NCBI GenBank assembly: GCA_017446775.1
Contig: JAFSQE010000035.1
Coordinates: forward strand, 62,001 to 126,000
DNA length: 64,000 nt
Direction: 5' to 3'
DNA from: Bacteroidales bacterium
Lineage (GTDB): Bacteria; Bacteroidota; Bacteroidia; Bacteroidales; UBA932
Position numbers and translations under genes: made by a program. Position 1 is the stretch's first letter; the number at the start of each line of letters is the position of its first letter. The notes under the pieces were generated by a model. The model searched no databases. It worked only from the letters and a program-made list of their open reading frames with translations, and had not been told where the DNA came from. Shown piece after piece: positions 8,659 to 17,052 of this stretch.

Positions 8659-9873
8659 TTATTTCAGCAACCGTTTCAGGCCGGAGAGTAACCGGGCGAG
8701 ACCCTCGTTGAACATTTGTGGCTGGCAGGCCACGTTTATGCGGATAAAATTGTCGTCCCCATACATGCTGCCCGCATTCACCCAGACATGCTCTTTTTCT
8801 AGCAGTTCGCACTCTATCCGTGCAGACTGCATCTTTAGGGCACTGGTATCGACCCATACCAGATAGGTGGCCTGCAGCTCGGCAACGGGCAAGCAGGGCA
8901 GCTGGTCGCGGAATGCTGCAAGCAGGGCATCGTAGTTGCGGCGCACGGTGGCGTTCATCCCCTCCAGCCATCTTGCCCCTTCGCTGCTATATGCAGCCTG
9001 GACTGCAACCGGACCAAAGGGATTCACATCGCAGATTTCGTAAATGTTCAGCACCCGGTCTATCTTCCCGCGCCAAACGGCATTCTCGCTTACGATACAG
9101 GATATCTTCAACCCGGCAAAGTTGAAACTTTTTGAGGGGGAAATCAGGGTAACGCTGCCTTGAACGAAATCTTCGCCAAGAGAAGCAAACGGGGTGTAAG
9201 GTTTCCCGCCGGGGATTATTTCGCAGTGTATCTCGTCGCTTATCACAATAACGCCGTTGCGCATGGCTATCTCCCCCGCCCTGCGCAGTTCTTCTGCACT
9301 CCATAGCCTTCCGGCAGGATTGTGGGGATTGCAGAGCAGCAGGATCTTGTTCTGGGGGTCGGCGCACTTTTTCTCCAGGTCGTCGAAATCCATGTCGTAG
9401 GTAAAGAGTCCGTGCCCAAGGTCGCGGCGAACCAGCGGCGAAGCGACCACCCTGCACCCGTTATTCGTGACAGAAGAGAAGAAGCAATTGTATACGGGGG
9501 TCTGGATTATCACACCGCTCCCCTGCGGAGCGAGCGCCTTGATGCAGGCCGATATTGCCGGAACGACCCCGGTGGTATAGAGCATCCATTCGCGGGCGAA
9601 ACATGCCCCGTGGCGATCTTTGAACCAGCGTATAATTGCATCGTAGAATTCAGGCATCGGCTTGACATAACCGAATACACCGTGCTCGAGACGGGCTCGC
9701 ATCGCATCCAGCACGCACGGCGCTACAGCAAAATCCATATCTGCCACCCAGAGCGGAATAACATCGGCCCGCTCTTCGCAAGAAAGTTCGACCCCTTCGG
9801 GCAGGTCAGCATCCCATTTATAGCAGCCGCTGCCGCGGCGGTCAATCAGATTCTCAAAGTCAAATTTTTCCAT
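8659..9873 (-). CDS. PatB/MalY-type PLP aminotransferase or cystathionine beta-lyase
   Basis: A fold-type I PLP enzyme of 404 residues. It opens MEKFDFENLIDRRGSGCYKWD, the usual start of the PatB/MalY group (DRxGTxSxKWD). It has the PHNPAGRLW motif and the PLP lysine 248 in SPSKSFNFAGLK. Members cleave cystathionine or related C-S bonds, and some act as aminotransferases; the substrate here cannot be told from sequence. The start at 9873 is preferred over an upstream ATG because it sits one base beyond the stop of the preceding DUF3737 gene, giving a compact operon MATE-DUF3737-this gene. Confidence 0.88.
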   Translation of the reverse strand: MEKFDFENLIDRRGSGCYKWDADLPEGVELSCEERADVIPLWVADMDFAVAPCVLDAMRARLEHGVFGYVKPMPEFYDAIIRWFKDRHGACFAREWMLYTTGVVPAISACIKALAPQGSGVIIQTPVYNCFFSSVTNNGCRVVASPLVRRDLGHGLFTYDMDFDDLEKKCADPQNKILLLCNPHNPAGRLWSAEELRRAGEIAMRNGVIVISDEIHCEIIPGGKPYTPFASLGEDFVQGSVTLISPSKSFNFAGLKISCIVSENAVWRGKIDRVLNIYEICDVNPFGPVAVQAAYSSEGARWLEGMNATVRRNYDALLAAFRDQLPCLPVAELQATYLVWVDTSALKMQSARIECELLEKEHVWVNAGSMYGDDNFIRINVACQPQMFNEGLARLLSGLKRLLK

Positions 9874-9874
9874 A

Positions 9875-10720
9875 TCAGCATCTTGTTTCAATCCTGCAGT
9901 CGGCCGGACGGCGGATATTTTCATCTATTGTAATGCTGCCGATACTGTCGGCAACAATATGCCCGGAGGTGGGATTCTTGATATTGGTGATGTGGCCGCG
10001 GATATCGGCCTGTACGTTGGAATATTCGAACACCCGGTCGCAGGTAGCATCGAAAGTGCAATTTTCCAGCACCAGCCCGTTTACATAGCATAGCAGTTGT
10101 TCTCCGGCAAGGTGGCAGTTAACCAGCCGGACGTTTTTGGAGTGCCAGGCCAGATATTCTCCGTCCAGTACAGAATCGTAAACGGTGACATTTTCGCACT
10201 CCCAGAAAGAATCCTTGGTTATAATCCTGGAGTTGCGCACTACCACATTCCGGCAGTACTGGAATACATATTTGGAATCACTCTCCAGATTGTCGACCTC
10301 TATGTTGCTGGAGTACATGAAGGGATAGGTGCCGCCGGTTAGTTTGACATCTTTAAGTTTAAGACCGTCTACCTTCCAGAAAACTTCGTCTGCATCGTTT
10401 ATAACCACCCGCTCCAGAGATACGTCACGCATCTCGCGGAAAAACTTGGGGCCGTCTATCACGCAACCGCTCATCCGCAGGTTATTCGTATACCAGATTG
10501 CAGAGCGCGCCTCAGGAGCAAAATAGCAGTCAACGACCTTGCAGCCCTCCACGTGCCAGAGTGGATATTTCCCGAAGAACCGGCAACCCACTGCCTCTAT
10601 GTCGCTGCAGTGCTTTAGTGCCGACTCTCCGTCGGTTACAACTATGTTCTCCAGACGGGCGCCGTGGGTCTCGAACAGGGGCCTCTCTCCACCGAACGAG
10701 GTATCTTTTATTATCGTCAT
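9875..10720 (-). CDS. DUF3737 family right-handed beta-helix-like protein
   Basis: A 281-residue protein recognised as DUF3737, a family common in gut Bacteroidales and Firmicutes and without assigned function. The sequence is a run of short imperfect repeats of the form (hydrophobic)-x-(N/D)-(C/S)-x-(hydrophobic), for example LVNCHLAGEQLLCYVNGLVL and LENCTFDATCDRVFEYS, typical of a pentapeptide or beta-helix solenoid. No signal peptide is present, so it is likely cytoplasmic. The ATG at 10720 follows the MATE stop by five bases; an ATG 11 codons upstream would overlap the MATE gene. Aromatic residues (FW, YLAW) recur at fixed places in the repeats. Confidence 0.8.
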   Translation of the reverse strand: MTIIKDTSFGGERPLFETHGARLENIVVTDGESALKHCSDIEAVGCRFFGKYPLWHVEGCKVVDCYFAPEARSAIWYTNNLRMSGCVIDGPKFFREMRDVSLERVVINDADEVFWKVDGLKLKDVKLTGGTYPFMYSSNIEVDNLESDSKYVFQYCRNVVVRNSRIITKDSFWECENVTVYDSVLDGEYLAWHSKNVRLVNCHLAGEQLLCYVNGLVLENCTFDATCDRVFEYSNVQADIRGHITNIKNPTSGHIVADSIGSITIDENIRRPADCRIETRC

Positions 10721-10725
10721 ATACT

Positions 10726-12144
10726 TCAGGTTGTCAGTTTTGTCATCATCCATTTTTTGCCGGTTATGCGCCCGACAAACAGCGCGCCGCGTACGTTAAG
10801 TTCTATCAGCATGGCTATCCAGTAGCCCATGAGCCCGTATCTGGGCGTCAGTACGATTGCCAGCACGATACGCACCGCCCATACGCTTATAAAGTTCAGC
10901 AAAGTGGGTATTTTGGTGTCACCAGCGCCAACACAGGCCCCGAACGCCACTATCGATGCGGCGTAGCCGGCCTCTGCGAATGCCTCCAGCCGCAGGCAGC
11001 GCGCACCCATCGCCACCACCTGGCTGTCCACGCTCAACAGGCTCATGATGGGTGTTGCAAGCAGATACATAACCACCGCCAGAGACACCATCATCCCGAT
11101 GCCAAGCATTATTGTAATCTGAGCAAAGCTGCGCGCCATATCCTTGCGGGATGCGCCAAGGCTCTGCCCGACAAGCGTGGTGGCGGCATCGGCCATACCA
11201 TATCCCGGCATATAGCAGAAGCTCTCCGCAACTATCGCAAAAGAATTGGCGGCGATGGCCACTGCCCCCAGAGGGGCGACTATCAGTGTGCTGGCGATAT
11301 AGGCACCGCGCATCACCAGATTCTGGATCCATAGCGGGCCGGTGATGCCAAAGGCTTTCTTGAATGTATCTTTATCCGGCAAAAAAGAGCCAGCGTGGTG
11401 CACGATAGCCAGGTCCCGGTTGCGGACCAGCAGAAAAAACATCGTAAGTGCGGCAGTGATAACTTCTGACAGACCGGTTCCAAGCGCGGCTCCGCTTACA
11501 CCCATCCCGGCCCCGGGAACGGTGACAACGGCCCCGAAAAGGGAGATATCGCGCGTGGGGAATATCAGAAAGAAGTTGAAGATCACGTCCAGCACGCACA
11601 TCATGATATCCAGTAGCGCCGGGATTTTCATATCGCCGCTGCACTGTAGCATGGTGGCTCCAAAGAAGCACATCTGCATGGCGGGGATAAACGCGGCGTA
11701 GATGCGGAAATAGGCGCTGGCATCGGTGCGTATTGCGATCTCGCCTCCCAACCAGCGAGGCAGCGGACCGGCTACCCCCAGAGCAACGGCACTCAGCAGA
11801 ATAGAGAAAGCAGTTACCACCAGCAATCCCTGACGCATCACGTTGCGGGCTCCGGCAGGGTCATTTGCCCCGAGCCGGTGTGCCACCTGCACAGAAAAGC
11901 CCTGGGCAAGGGCGATGCAGAATCCTCCGCACAGCCAGGAGCTTGTGGATACCAGGCCGATTGAGGCAGATGGGGCGGCGCCGAGGCTGCCGACCATCGA
12001 TGCATCTATAAACTGCAACAGCACAGATGCCAGCTGGGCAAGGATTGCCGGGCCGCAGAGCAGCAATGTAAGCTTGACGCGTTCCCAGACAGAAAGCGGC
12101 ATACCGCCACGGATTCCTTCCAGCAAAATGTCTTTCTGAGTCAT
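10726..12144 (-). CDS. MATE family multidrug/sodium antiporter
   Basis: A 472-residue integral membrane protein with about twelve hydrophobic spans, arranged as two six-helix halves. Motifs include GPAILAQLASVLLQFIDASM in helix 1, AQGFSVQVAHRLGANDPAGA after helix 2, and the matching GQSLGASRKDMARSF in the second half, which are typical of the DinF/NorM superfamily. Members export cationic drugs or metabolites using Na+ or H+ gradients. It is the first gene of a three-gene minus operon; a TATCTTTG box at 12191-12198 lies 47 bases upstream. Confidence 0.92.
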   Translation of the reverse strand: MTQKDILLEGIRGGMPLSVWERVKLTLLLCGPAILAQLASVLLQFIDASMVGSLGAAPSASIGLVSTSSWLCGGFCIALAQGFSVQVAHRLGANDPAGARNVMRQGLLVVTAFSILLSAVALGVAGPLPRWLGGEIAIRTDASAYFRIYAAFIPAMQMCFFGATMLQCSGDMKIPALLDIMMCVLDVIFNFFLIFPTRDISLFGAVVTVPGAGMGVSGAALGTGLSEVITAALTMFFLLVRNRDLAIVHHAGSFLPDKDTFKKAFGITGPLWIQNLVMRGAYIASTLIVAPLGAVAIAANSFAIVAESFCYMPGYGMADAATTLVGQSLGASRKDMARSFAQITIMLGIGMMVSLAVVMYLLATPIMSLLSVDSQVVAMGARCLRLEAFAEAGYAASIVAFGACVGAGDTKIPTLLNFISVWAVRIVLAIVLTPRYGLMGYWIAMLIELNVRGALFVGRITGKKWMMTKLTT

Positions 12145-12190
12145 GGGATAGCTTAACGCAAAGAATAGGATCTGATTTCGCCAAATCGCT

Positions 12191-12198
12191 CAAAGATA
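12191..12198 (-). promoter_or_regulatory. Candidate -7 box for the MATE operon
   Basis: Minus-strand TATCTTTG matches TAnnTTTG fully. A near match on the plus strand, CATCTTTG at 12212-12219, could serve the divergent aro operon, with its start only a few bases before the ATG at 12225. Neither has a good -33 partner. Confidence 0.4.
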
Positions 12199-12224
12199 CC
12201 GAAAAAATTCTCATCTTTGCACAT

Positions 12225-13472
12225 ATGTCCGATTTTCGCCAAATAATAGATGGAATTGATGCCCATATGGCCTCTCTGTTCGAGCAGAGGATGGCCGTTG
12301 TAGAGCAGATTGCCCTGGAGAAAAAAGCTTCCGGCCGGGCGGTTGATGATCCGGTGCGCGAAGCAGAAATGATGGAGCGTCGTTGCAGTGCACTTAAGCA
12401 AAAGCGACTCAAAAAATACTATGCTGCTTTTTTGCGTTCTGCGATAGAAGTATCCAAAGAGTATCAGACAGATATCATAGACGGCGCAAAGATGCCCGGA
12501 TGCAACATCACAATCCAGCGGGGCGCTCTCACCAGCGCAGCCAAGTTGCTTGAGACAAGCGGCTCCAGAGTGATGATCGTTACCGATTCCGGCGTTCCTG
12601 CACAGTATCCTTCCAAGGTAGAGGCTTCGCTCAAGACAGCTGGCTGCAAGGTTCACATGGTCACTATTCCGCAGGGAGAGGCCAGCAAAAGCCTGGAGAG
12701 CTACGCCACAATCATGCAGGCGCTTGTAGATGGCGGCTTTACCCGCACCGACACCGTGGTGGCTGTTGGCGGAGGCGTGGTCGGCGACCTTGCCGGGTTT
12801 GTGGCTGCCACATTCATGCGCGGCATCCGTTTCTGCAACATACCCACCACCATGCTTTCTCAGGTCGACTCTTCTGTGGGAGGCAAGACTGCAATAGATT
12901 TTGGCGGCGTCAAGAACATCGTCGGTGCATTTCACATGCCTGCCAGGGTGTTGATAGATCCCGATACGCTGGCAACCCTCCCCGAGCGGCAGCTGCACAA
13001 CGGACTGGTCGAGGCGATAAAGATGGGCGCTACCGGCGATGCGGAACTCTTTGAGTTGATAGAGAACTCCGGCGATTTGCTGTCCGATGCTGGCGAAATC
13101 ATCCGCCGCAGCGTCAATTACAAGCAGGCTGTGGTAAAGGCTGATCCCCGCGAAAAGGGGCTGCGCCGGGTGCTCAACTTCGGACACACGGTGGGGCATG
13201 CCATAGAGGCGCTTGGCGGTGGCAAATATCTGCATGGCGAGGCGGTGGCGCTTGGAATGATGTATTTCTGTGGCGCAGAAGCCAGCCAACGCATCGGCCG
13301 CGTGCTTGCCAAGTACAATCTGCCCGTGAGCCACGACATAGCCCCAGAATCGATACGCTCTCTGATAGCCCACGACAAAAAGGCCTCTGGCGGCAATATT
13401 ACCGTGGTTAAGGTAGATGAGATAGGCAGCTACCGTTTTGAAAAAGTAAACATCCAAGATCTAGCGTTATGA
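12225..13472 (+). CDS. aroB: Chorismate mutase - 3-dehydroquinate synthase fusion
   Basis: Two enzymes in one 415-residue chain. Residues 1-85 are an AroQ-type chorismate mutase: Arg5, Arg22, Lys33, Asp42, Arg45, Glu46 and Gln81 fall at the spacings of the seven active-site residues of the E. coli P-protein mutase (the last shifted by one). Residues about 90-415 are dehydroquinate synthase with VAVGGGVVGDLAGF, SQVDSSVGGKTAI, NFGHTVGHAIE and LHGEAVALGM, which hold the NAD and zinc sites. The first domain turns chorismate into prephenate, and the second makes 3-dehydroquinate from DAHP. It heads the aro operon and overlaps aroC by ATGA. It probably supplies the prephenate used by TyrA in the same operon. 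Confidence 0.93.
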   Translation: MSDFRQIIDGIDAHMASLFEQRMAVVEQIALEKKASGRAVDDPVREAEMMERRCSALKQKRLKKYYAAFLRSAIEVSKEYQTDIIDGAKMPGCNITIQRGALTSAAKLLETSGSRVMIVTDSGVPAQYPSKVEASLKTAGCKVHMVTIPQGEASKSLESYATIMQALVDGGFTRTDTVVAVGGGVVGDLAGFVAATFMRGIRFCNIPTTMLSQVDSSVGGKTAIDFGGVKNIVGAFHMPARVLIDPDTLATLPERQLHNGLVEAIKMGATGDAELFELIENSGDLLSDAGEIIRRSVNYKQAVVKADPREKGLRRVLNFGHTVGHAIEALGGGKYLHGEAVALGMMYFCGAEASQRIGRVLAKYNLPVSHDIAPESIRSLIAHDKKASGGNITVVKVDEIGSYRFEKVNIQDLAL

Positions 13473-14575
13473 GCAACATCCTTGGCAAGAATATAACACT
13501 CACCCTGTTTGGCGAGAGCCACGGCGAAACGATTGGCGCGGTGCTCGACGGTATGCCCTGCGGCATTGAGGTCAGCGAAGCATACATTGCCGATGCCCTT
13601 ACCCGCCGCCGTCCCTGCTCCAGCGGGGAGACTGCCCGCGTAGAGGCAGACAACTTTAAGATTGTAAGCGGCCTGTTCAACGGCTATACCACCGGAGAAC
13701 CCATCTGCATCACGATAGAAAACAGCAATACGCGCAGCGGCGACTACGAGGCAAACCGTTACCTGGCGCGCCCCTCACACGCCGATTATGTGTCGCACAT
13801 CGTACATCAGGGATTTGAGGACTGGCGCGGTGGCGGACACTTCTCCGGCCGCCTCACGGCACCGATAGTTGCGCTGGGCGCCATCTGCACCAAAGCTCTT
13901 TCTGGTATCGGAATAACCATCGGCACACATATCCTGGAGTGCGGTGGCATACGGGACGATGAGTTCAACGCCACAGACCAGGATATCCTCTCCGGACAGA
14001 TTGCCGACATTCTGGGCAAGCGATTCCCCACCCTGGCGGCCGTCCAGGATAAGATAGAGGCTGCGATAGAGGAGGTTCGTAAAAATAACGACTCTATAGG
14101 AGGCACGATCCAGACTGCGATAGCCGGCCTTCCGGTGGGTGTCGGGGAGCCATGGTTCGGCAGTCTGGAGGGTACTCTGGCAAATGCCGTCCTCTCTATA
14201 GGCGGTGTCAAAGGGGTTGAATTCGGGCTGGGCTTTGGATTCAAGGATACTACCGGCCAAAACTGTAATGATGCGTTTTACAGCGACGGAGGCTGTGTAA
14301 AGACCCTTACCAACAACAACGGCGGGATAAACGGAGGCTACTCCAACGGAATGCCCGTGGTGTTCAACTGCGCCGTCAAGCCTACCCCCTCCATTGCCCG
14401 CGAACAGCGCACAATTGACATGCGCACGGGGGAAAATGCAACCATACGTGTAACCGGCCGTCACGACCCCGCCATTATCCGCCGCATTTGCCCTGTGGTG
14501 ACTGCTATCACGGCGATAGTCGTTTGCGATATGCTCAAGGGCTCTTTTTCCAACCAGATATTTGCAAAACGATGA
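13469..14575 (+). CDS. aroC: Chorismate synthase
   Basis: Converts EPSP to chorismate with reduced FMN. The 368-residue protein has the family signatures GESHGETIGAVLDGMPCG at the N-terminus, DWRGGGHFSGRLTAP in the middle, and MRTGENATIRVTGRHDP near the C-terminus. Length agrees with the usual 350-370. The ATG overlaps the aroB stop by four bases and its own stop overlaps aroQ the same way, so translational coupling through the operon is likely. Confidence 0.96.
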   Translation: MSNILGKNITLTLFGESHGETIGAVLDGMPCGIEVSEAYIADALTRRRPCSSGETARVEADNFKIVSGLFNGYTTGEPICITIENSNTRSGDYEANRYLARPSHADYVSHIVHQGFEDWRGGGHFSGRLTAPIVALGAICTKALSGIGITIGTHILECGGIRDDEFNATDQDILSGQIADILGKRFPTLAAVQDKIEAAIEEVRKNNDSIGGTIQTAIAGLPVGVGEPWFGSLEGTLANAVLSIGGVKGVEFGLGFGFKDTTGQNCNDAFYSDGGCVKTLTNNNGGINGGYSNGMPVVFNCAVKPTPSIAREQRTIDMRTGENATIRVTGRHDPAIIRRICPVVTAITAIVVCDMLKGSFSNQIFAKR

Positions 14576-15000
14576 AGCTGCTTATACTCAACGGCCCCAA
14601 CCTGAATATGCTGGGCATCCGCGAGCCGGGGATATACGGCAGCGAAACCTACGAAACGCTTGTAGACAAGATTGCAGATTATGCGTGCGAACGCGGTGCA
14701 ATTGCCGAGTTTTATCAGTCCAACCACGAAGGGGCGCTGGTAGACCGCATCCAGCAGGCATATTTCGACCATGTAGACGGTATCGTGTTCAATCCCGGGG
14801 CATATACACATACCAGCATTGCCCTTCTGGACGCGCTCAAAGCGGTGCGGATTCCTTGCGTAGAGGTCCACATAAGCGATCTCTCTGCCCGGGAAGAGTT
14901 CCGCCAGAAGAGTTATATCCGTCAGGCATGCGAGGCCTCTGTTATCGGTCACGGCACCAACGGCTATCTTGAAGCAATCGATATTTTGCTTGACAAATGA
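14572..15000 (+). CDS. aroQ: 3-dehydroquinate dehydratase, type II
   Basis: Small 142-residue enzyme, the dodecameric type II form that dehydrates 3-dehydroquinate to 3-dehydroshikimate. Motifs: LILNGPNLNMLGIREPGIYG with the catalytic tyrosine, FYQSNHEGALVDRI, NPGAYTHTSIALLDAL, and EVHISDLSAREEFR carrying the catalytic histidine. The start is set at the ATG of the ATGA overlap with aroC; the longer open frame upstream is a shadow of aroC. Family length is 140-155. Confidence 0.95.
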   Translation: MKLLILNGPNLNMLGIREPGIYGSETYETLVDKIADYACERGAIAEFYQSNHEGALVDRIQQAYFDHVDGIVFNPGAYTHTSIALLDALKAVRIPCVEVHISDLSAREEFRQKSYIRQACEASVIGHGTNGYLEAIDILLDK

Positions 15001-16208
15001 GCAGTTGCCACATATCAAAAAGCATTGCCCGCGGCGTCGTCGTTGCACCTCCATCCAAGAGCTACGCGCACAGGATACTGCTGGCCGCCTTTTTGAGTGG
15101 CAAATCCACCACTATCTCCAATATAGAGTTATCCAACGATATCGCAGCCACCATAAACTGCATCAAGGCTTTGGGCGGTGAGGTATCATTGTCAGACCGC
15201 TCGGCAACAATCCTTGGCAGGGAGAGTGCTAAAGCGAATGTTTTCCCTTGCGGCGAGAGTGGCTCCACGCTGCGCTTTTTCATACCCGTGGCGCTTGCAA
15301 AAGTTGGTGCTGCCCGCTTCTGCGGAACCGCAAAGCTATTCTCCCGCGGTATCGGTGAGTACGAAAAGATATTTGCAGCGCAGGGAATCTCTTATTCTCT
15401 GGGTCCCGATTTTCTTGAGGTGAAAGGGGAACTAAAAAGTGGCACATACCGCATAAGCGGCGCCACCAGCAGCCAGTATGTCACCGGCCTGCTGTTCAGC
15501 CTGCCTCTGCTTGGCGGCAGCAGCGAGATTATAATCGAACCACCCGTCCAGAGCCGTCCGTACATACTGATTACTCTGGATGTCCTGCACTCGGCTGGAA
15601 TAAAAGCTTATTTTGAAGATAACAGAATCAATATCCCCGGCGGTCAGTCGTTCGATTTGCCCGACTCTACCGTAGAGGGAGACTGGTCTAACGCCGCTTT
15701 CCTGGATTTCTACAACCATATCGGTGGCGATGTCACCGTAACCGGGCTGAATAACGATTCTCTGCAGGGCGACAGAGTATATCGGCAACTCTTCGACCGG
15801 CTTGAAAATGGCTGGTGCCAAATAGATATCGCCGACTGCATCGATCTTGGTCCAGTGCTTTTCACCATGGCCGCAATCAAGCACGGGGCGCTTTTTACCA
15901 ATACCGCCCGCCTGCGCATTAAAGAGAGCGACCGTATTGCCGATATCATCGCAGAGTTGGAAAAAGTGGGTGCCGGGGCTGTTGTTAATGATAATACGGT
16001 GGAGATATTGCCCGTTAAGCCCGCTCAGATTGCAGGTTTATCCGGCATCACCTTCGACTGCCACAACGACCATCGTCTGGCGATGAGCCTTACTGCCCTG
16101 GCCAGCATGTTTGGTGCAGATCTATGCGGTTATGAGTGCGTGGCCAAGAGCTTCCCGGGATTCTTCGAGGTCGTTAAACATTTAAACATCGATGTAAACA
16201 ATGGATAA
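14997..16208 (+). CDS. aroA: 3-phosphoshikimate 1-carboxyvinyltransferase (EPSP synthase)
   Basis: Adds enolpyruvate from PEP to shikimate-3-phosphate. The 403 residues include APPSKSYAHRILLAAFLSG (substrate loop), GESGSTLRFF, GATSSQYVTGLLF, RIKESDRIADI and CHNDHRLAMSL, the standard EPSP synthase signature stretches. It is slightly shorter than the usual 420-430 residues, with compact loops in the upper domain, as in several other Bacteroidales AroA proteins. ATGA overlap with aroQ, eight-base overlap with tyrA. The LRFF context differs from the glyphosate-sensitive LRPL of class I, placing it among divergent AroA sequences. Confidence 0.94.
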   Translation: MSSCHISKSIARGVVVAPPSKSYAHRILLAAFLSGKSTTISNIELSNDIAATINCIKALGGEVSLSDRSATILGRESAKANVFPCGESGSTLRFFIPVALAKVGAARFCGTAKLFSRGIGEYEKIFAAQGISYSLGPDFLEVKGELKSGTYRISGATSSQYVTGLLFSLPLLGGSSEIIIEPPVQSRPYILITLDVLHSAGIKAYFEDNRINIPGGQSFDLPDSTVEGDWSNAAFLDFYNHIGGDVTVTGLNNDSLQGDRVYRQLFDRLENGWCQIDIADCIDLGPVLFTMAAIKHGALFTNTARLRIKESDRIADIIAELEKVGAGAVVNDNTVEILPVKPAQIAGLSGITFDCHNDHRLAMSLTALASMFGADLCGYECVAKSFPGFFEVVKHLNIDVNNG

Positions 16209-17052
16209 GGAGAGCAAGATATTGATAGTCGGCCTGGGTATGATTGGCGCCTCTTATGCAGAAAAACTGCACGGTTTGGGCTTTTTTGTAGGCGGATTGT
16301 CGGCGCGTCAATCCACAATCGACAAAGCGATTGAAAGCAATATAATAGACTGTGGTTCAATTGATGTAACAAAAGAGTTCGTATCACGGTTCGACATAGT
16401 TGTCTTCGCTCTCTACCCTAAAAAGTTCATTGAGTGGATATCGTTGTATCAGGATTGCCTGAAAAGCGGCGCGCTGGTTACAGATGTCACCGGAGTCAAG
16501 AGTGCAATCGTGTACCGTATCCAGGGTATGCTCCGCAGCGATGTGGAATTCATCGCCGCCCACCCCATGGCCGGCCGCGAGCTGCAGGGTATCGACAATC
16601 GCTGTGCAGAGGTATTCGACGGGGCCAACTATATCATTACTCCCACCCCTGCCAATACCACCAAAGCCATCGATACGGCCGCCGAGATTGGACGCCTGCT
16701 TGGATTCGGACACATATCAGTCTTGTCGCCGGAAGAACACGACGAGATGATAGCATTCCTCTCGCAGCTGACCCACTGCATTGCAGTGAGCCTTATGTGC
16801 TGCAAAGAGAGCCGCCACCTGGTAGATTATACCGGCGACTCTTTCCGCGACCTGACCCGGATAGCTAATATTAACGAGAACATGTGGCCGGAGCTCTTTG
16901 CGATGAACAAAGAGCAGCTGCTTGCGCAGATGAATCTTTTTGAAAAGGAGTTCGGCCGGTTGAAAAATGCCATCGCGGCAGATGACATCGATACTGTAAA
17001 AGAGATGATGATAACTTCTACCGAAAGGAGAAAATTATTCAATAAGAAATGA
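16201..17052 (+). CDS. tyrA: Prephenate dehydrogenase
   Basis: Oxidative decarboxylation of prephenate to 4-hydroxyphenylpyruvate, leading to tyrosine. The 283-residue protein starts with an NAD-binding Rossmann fold (ILIVGLGMIGASYAEKL, residues 7-24), then DVTGVKSAIV and AAHPMAGRELQGI, the latter a hallmark of the TyrA family with its conserved histidine. The helical C-terminal dimerisation domain has DDSFRDLTRIA-type residues (GDSFRDLTRIANINENMW). No chorismate mutase domain is fused here; that function is on AroB in the first gene of the operon. No ACT domain is seen, so allosteric tyrosine inhibition through ACT is unlikely. Confidence 0.93.
   Translation: MDKESKILIVGLGMIGASYAEKLHGLGFFVGGLSARQSTIDKAIESNIIDCGSIDVTKEFVSRFDIVVFALYPKKFIEWISLYQDCLKSGALVTDVTGVKSAIVYRIQGMLRSDVEFIAAHPMAGRELQGIDNRCAEVFDGANYIITPTPANTTKAIDTAAEIGRLLGFGHISVLSPEEHDEMIAFLSQLTHCIAVSLMCCKESRHLVDYTGDSFRDLTRIANINENMWPELFAMNKEQLLAQMNLFEKEFGRLKNAIAADDIDTVKEMMITSTERRKLFNKK

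Noticed and set aside
12145-12224. Leader-peptide attenuator ahead of the aro operon
   Set aside because: The 80-base gap holds no Phe/Tyr/Trp-rich small frame and no competing hairpins.
12153-13457. Long 434-codon open frame antisense to aroB
   Set aside because: The plus frame carries complete mutase and AroB motifs; the antisense frame is a by-product of GC-rich codon usage.
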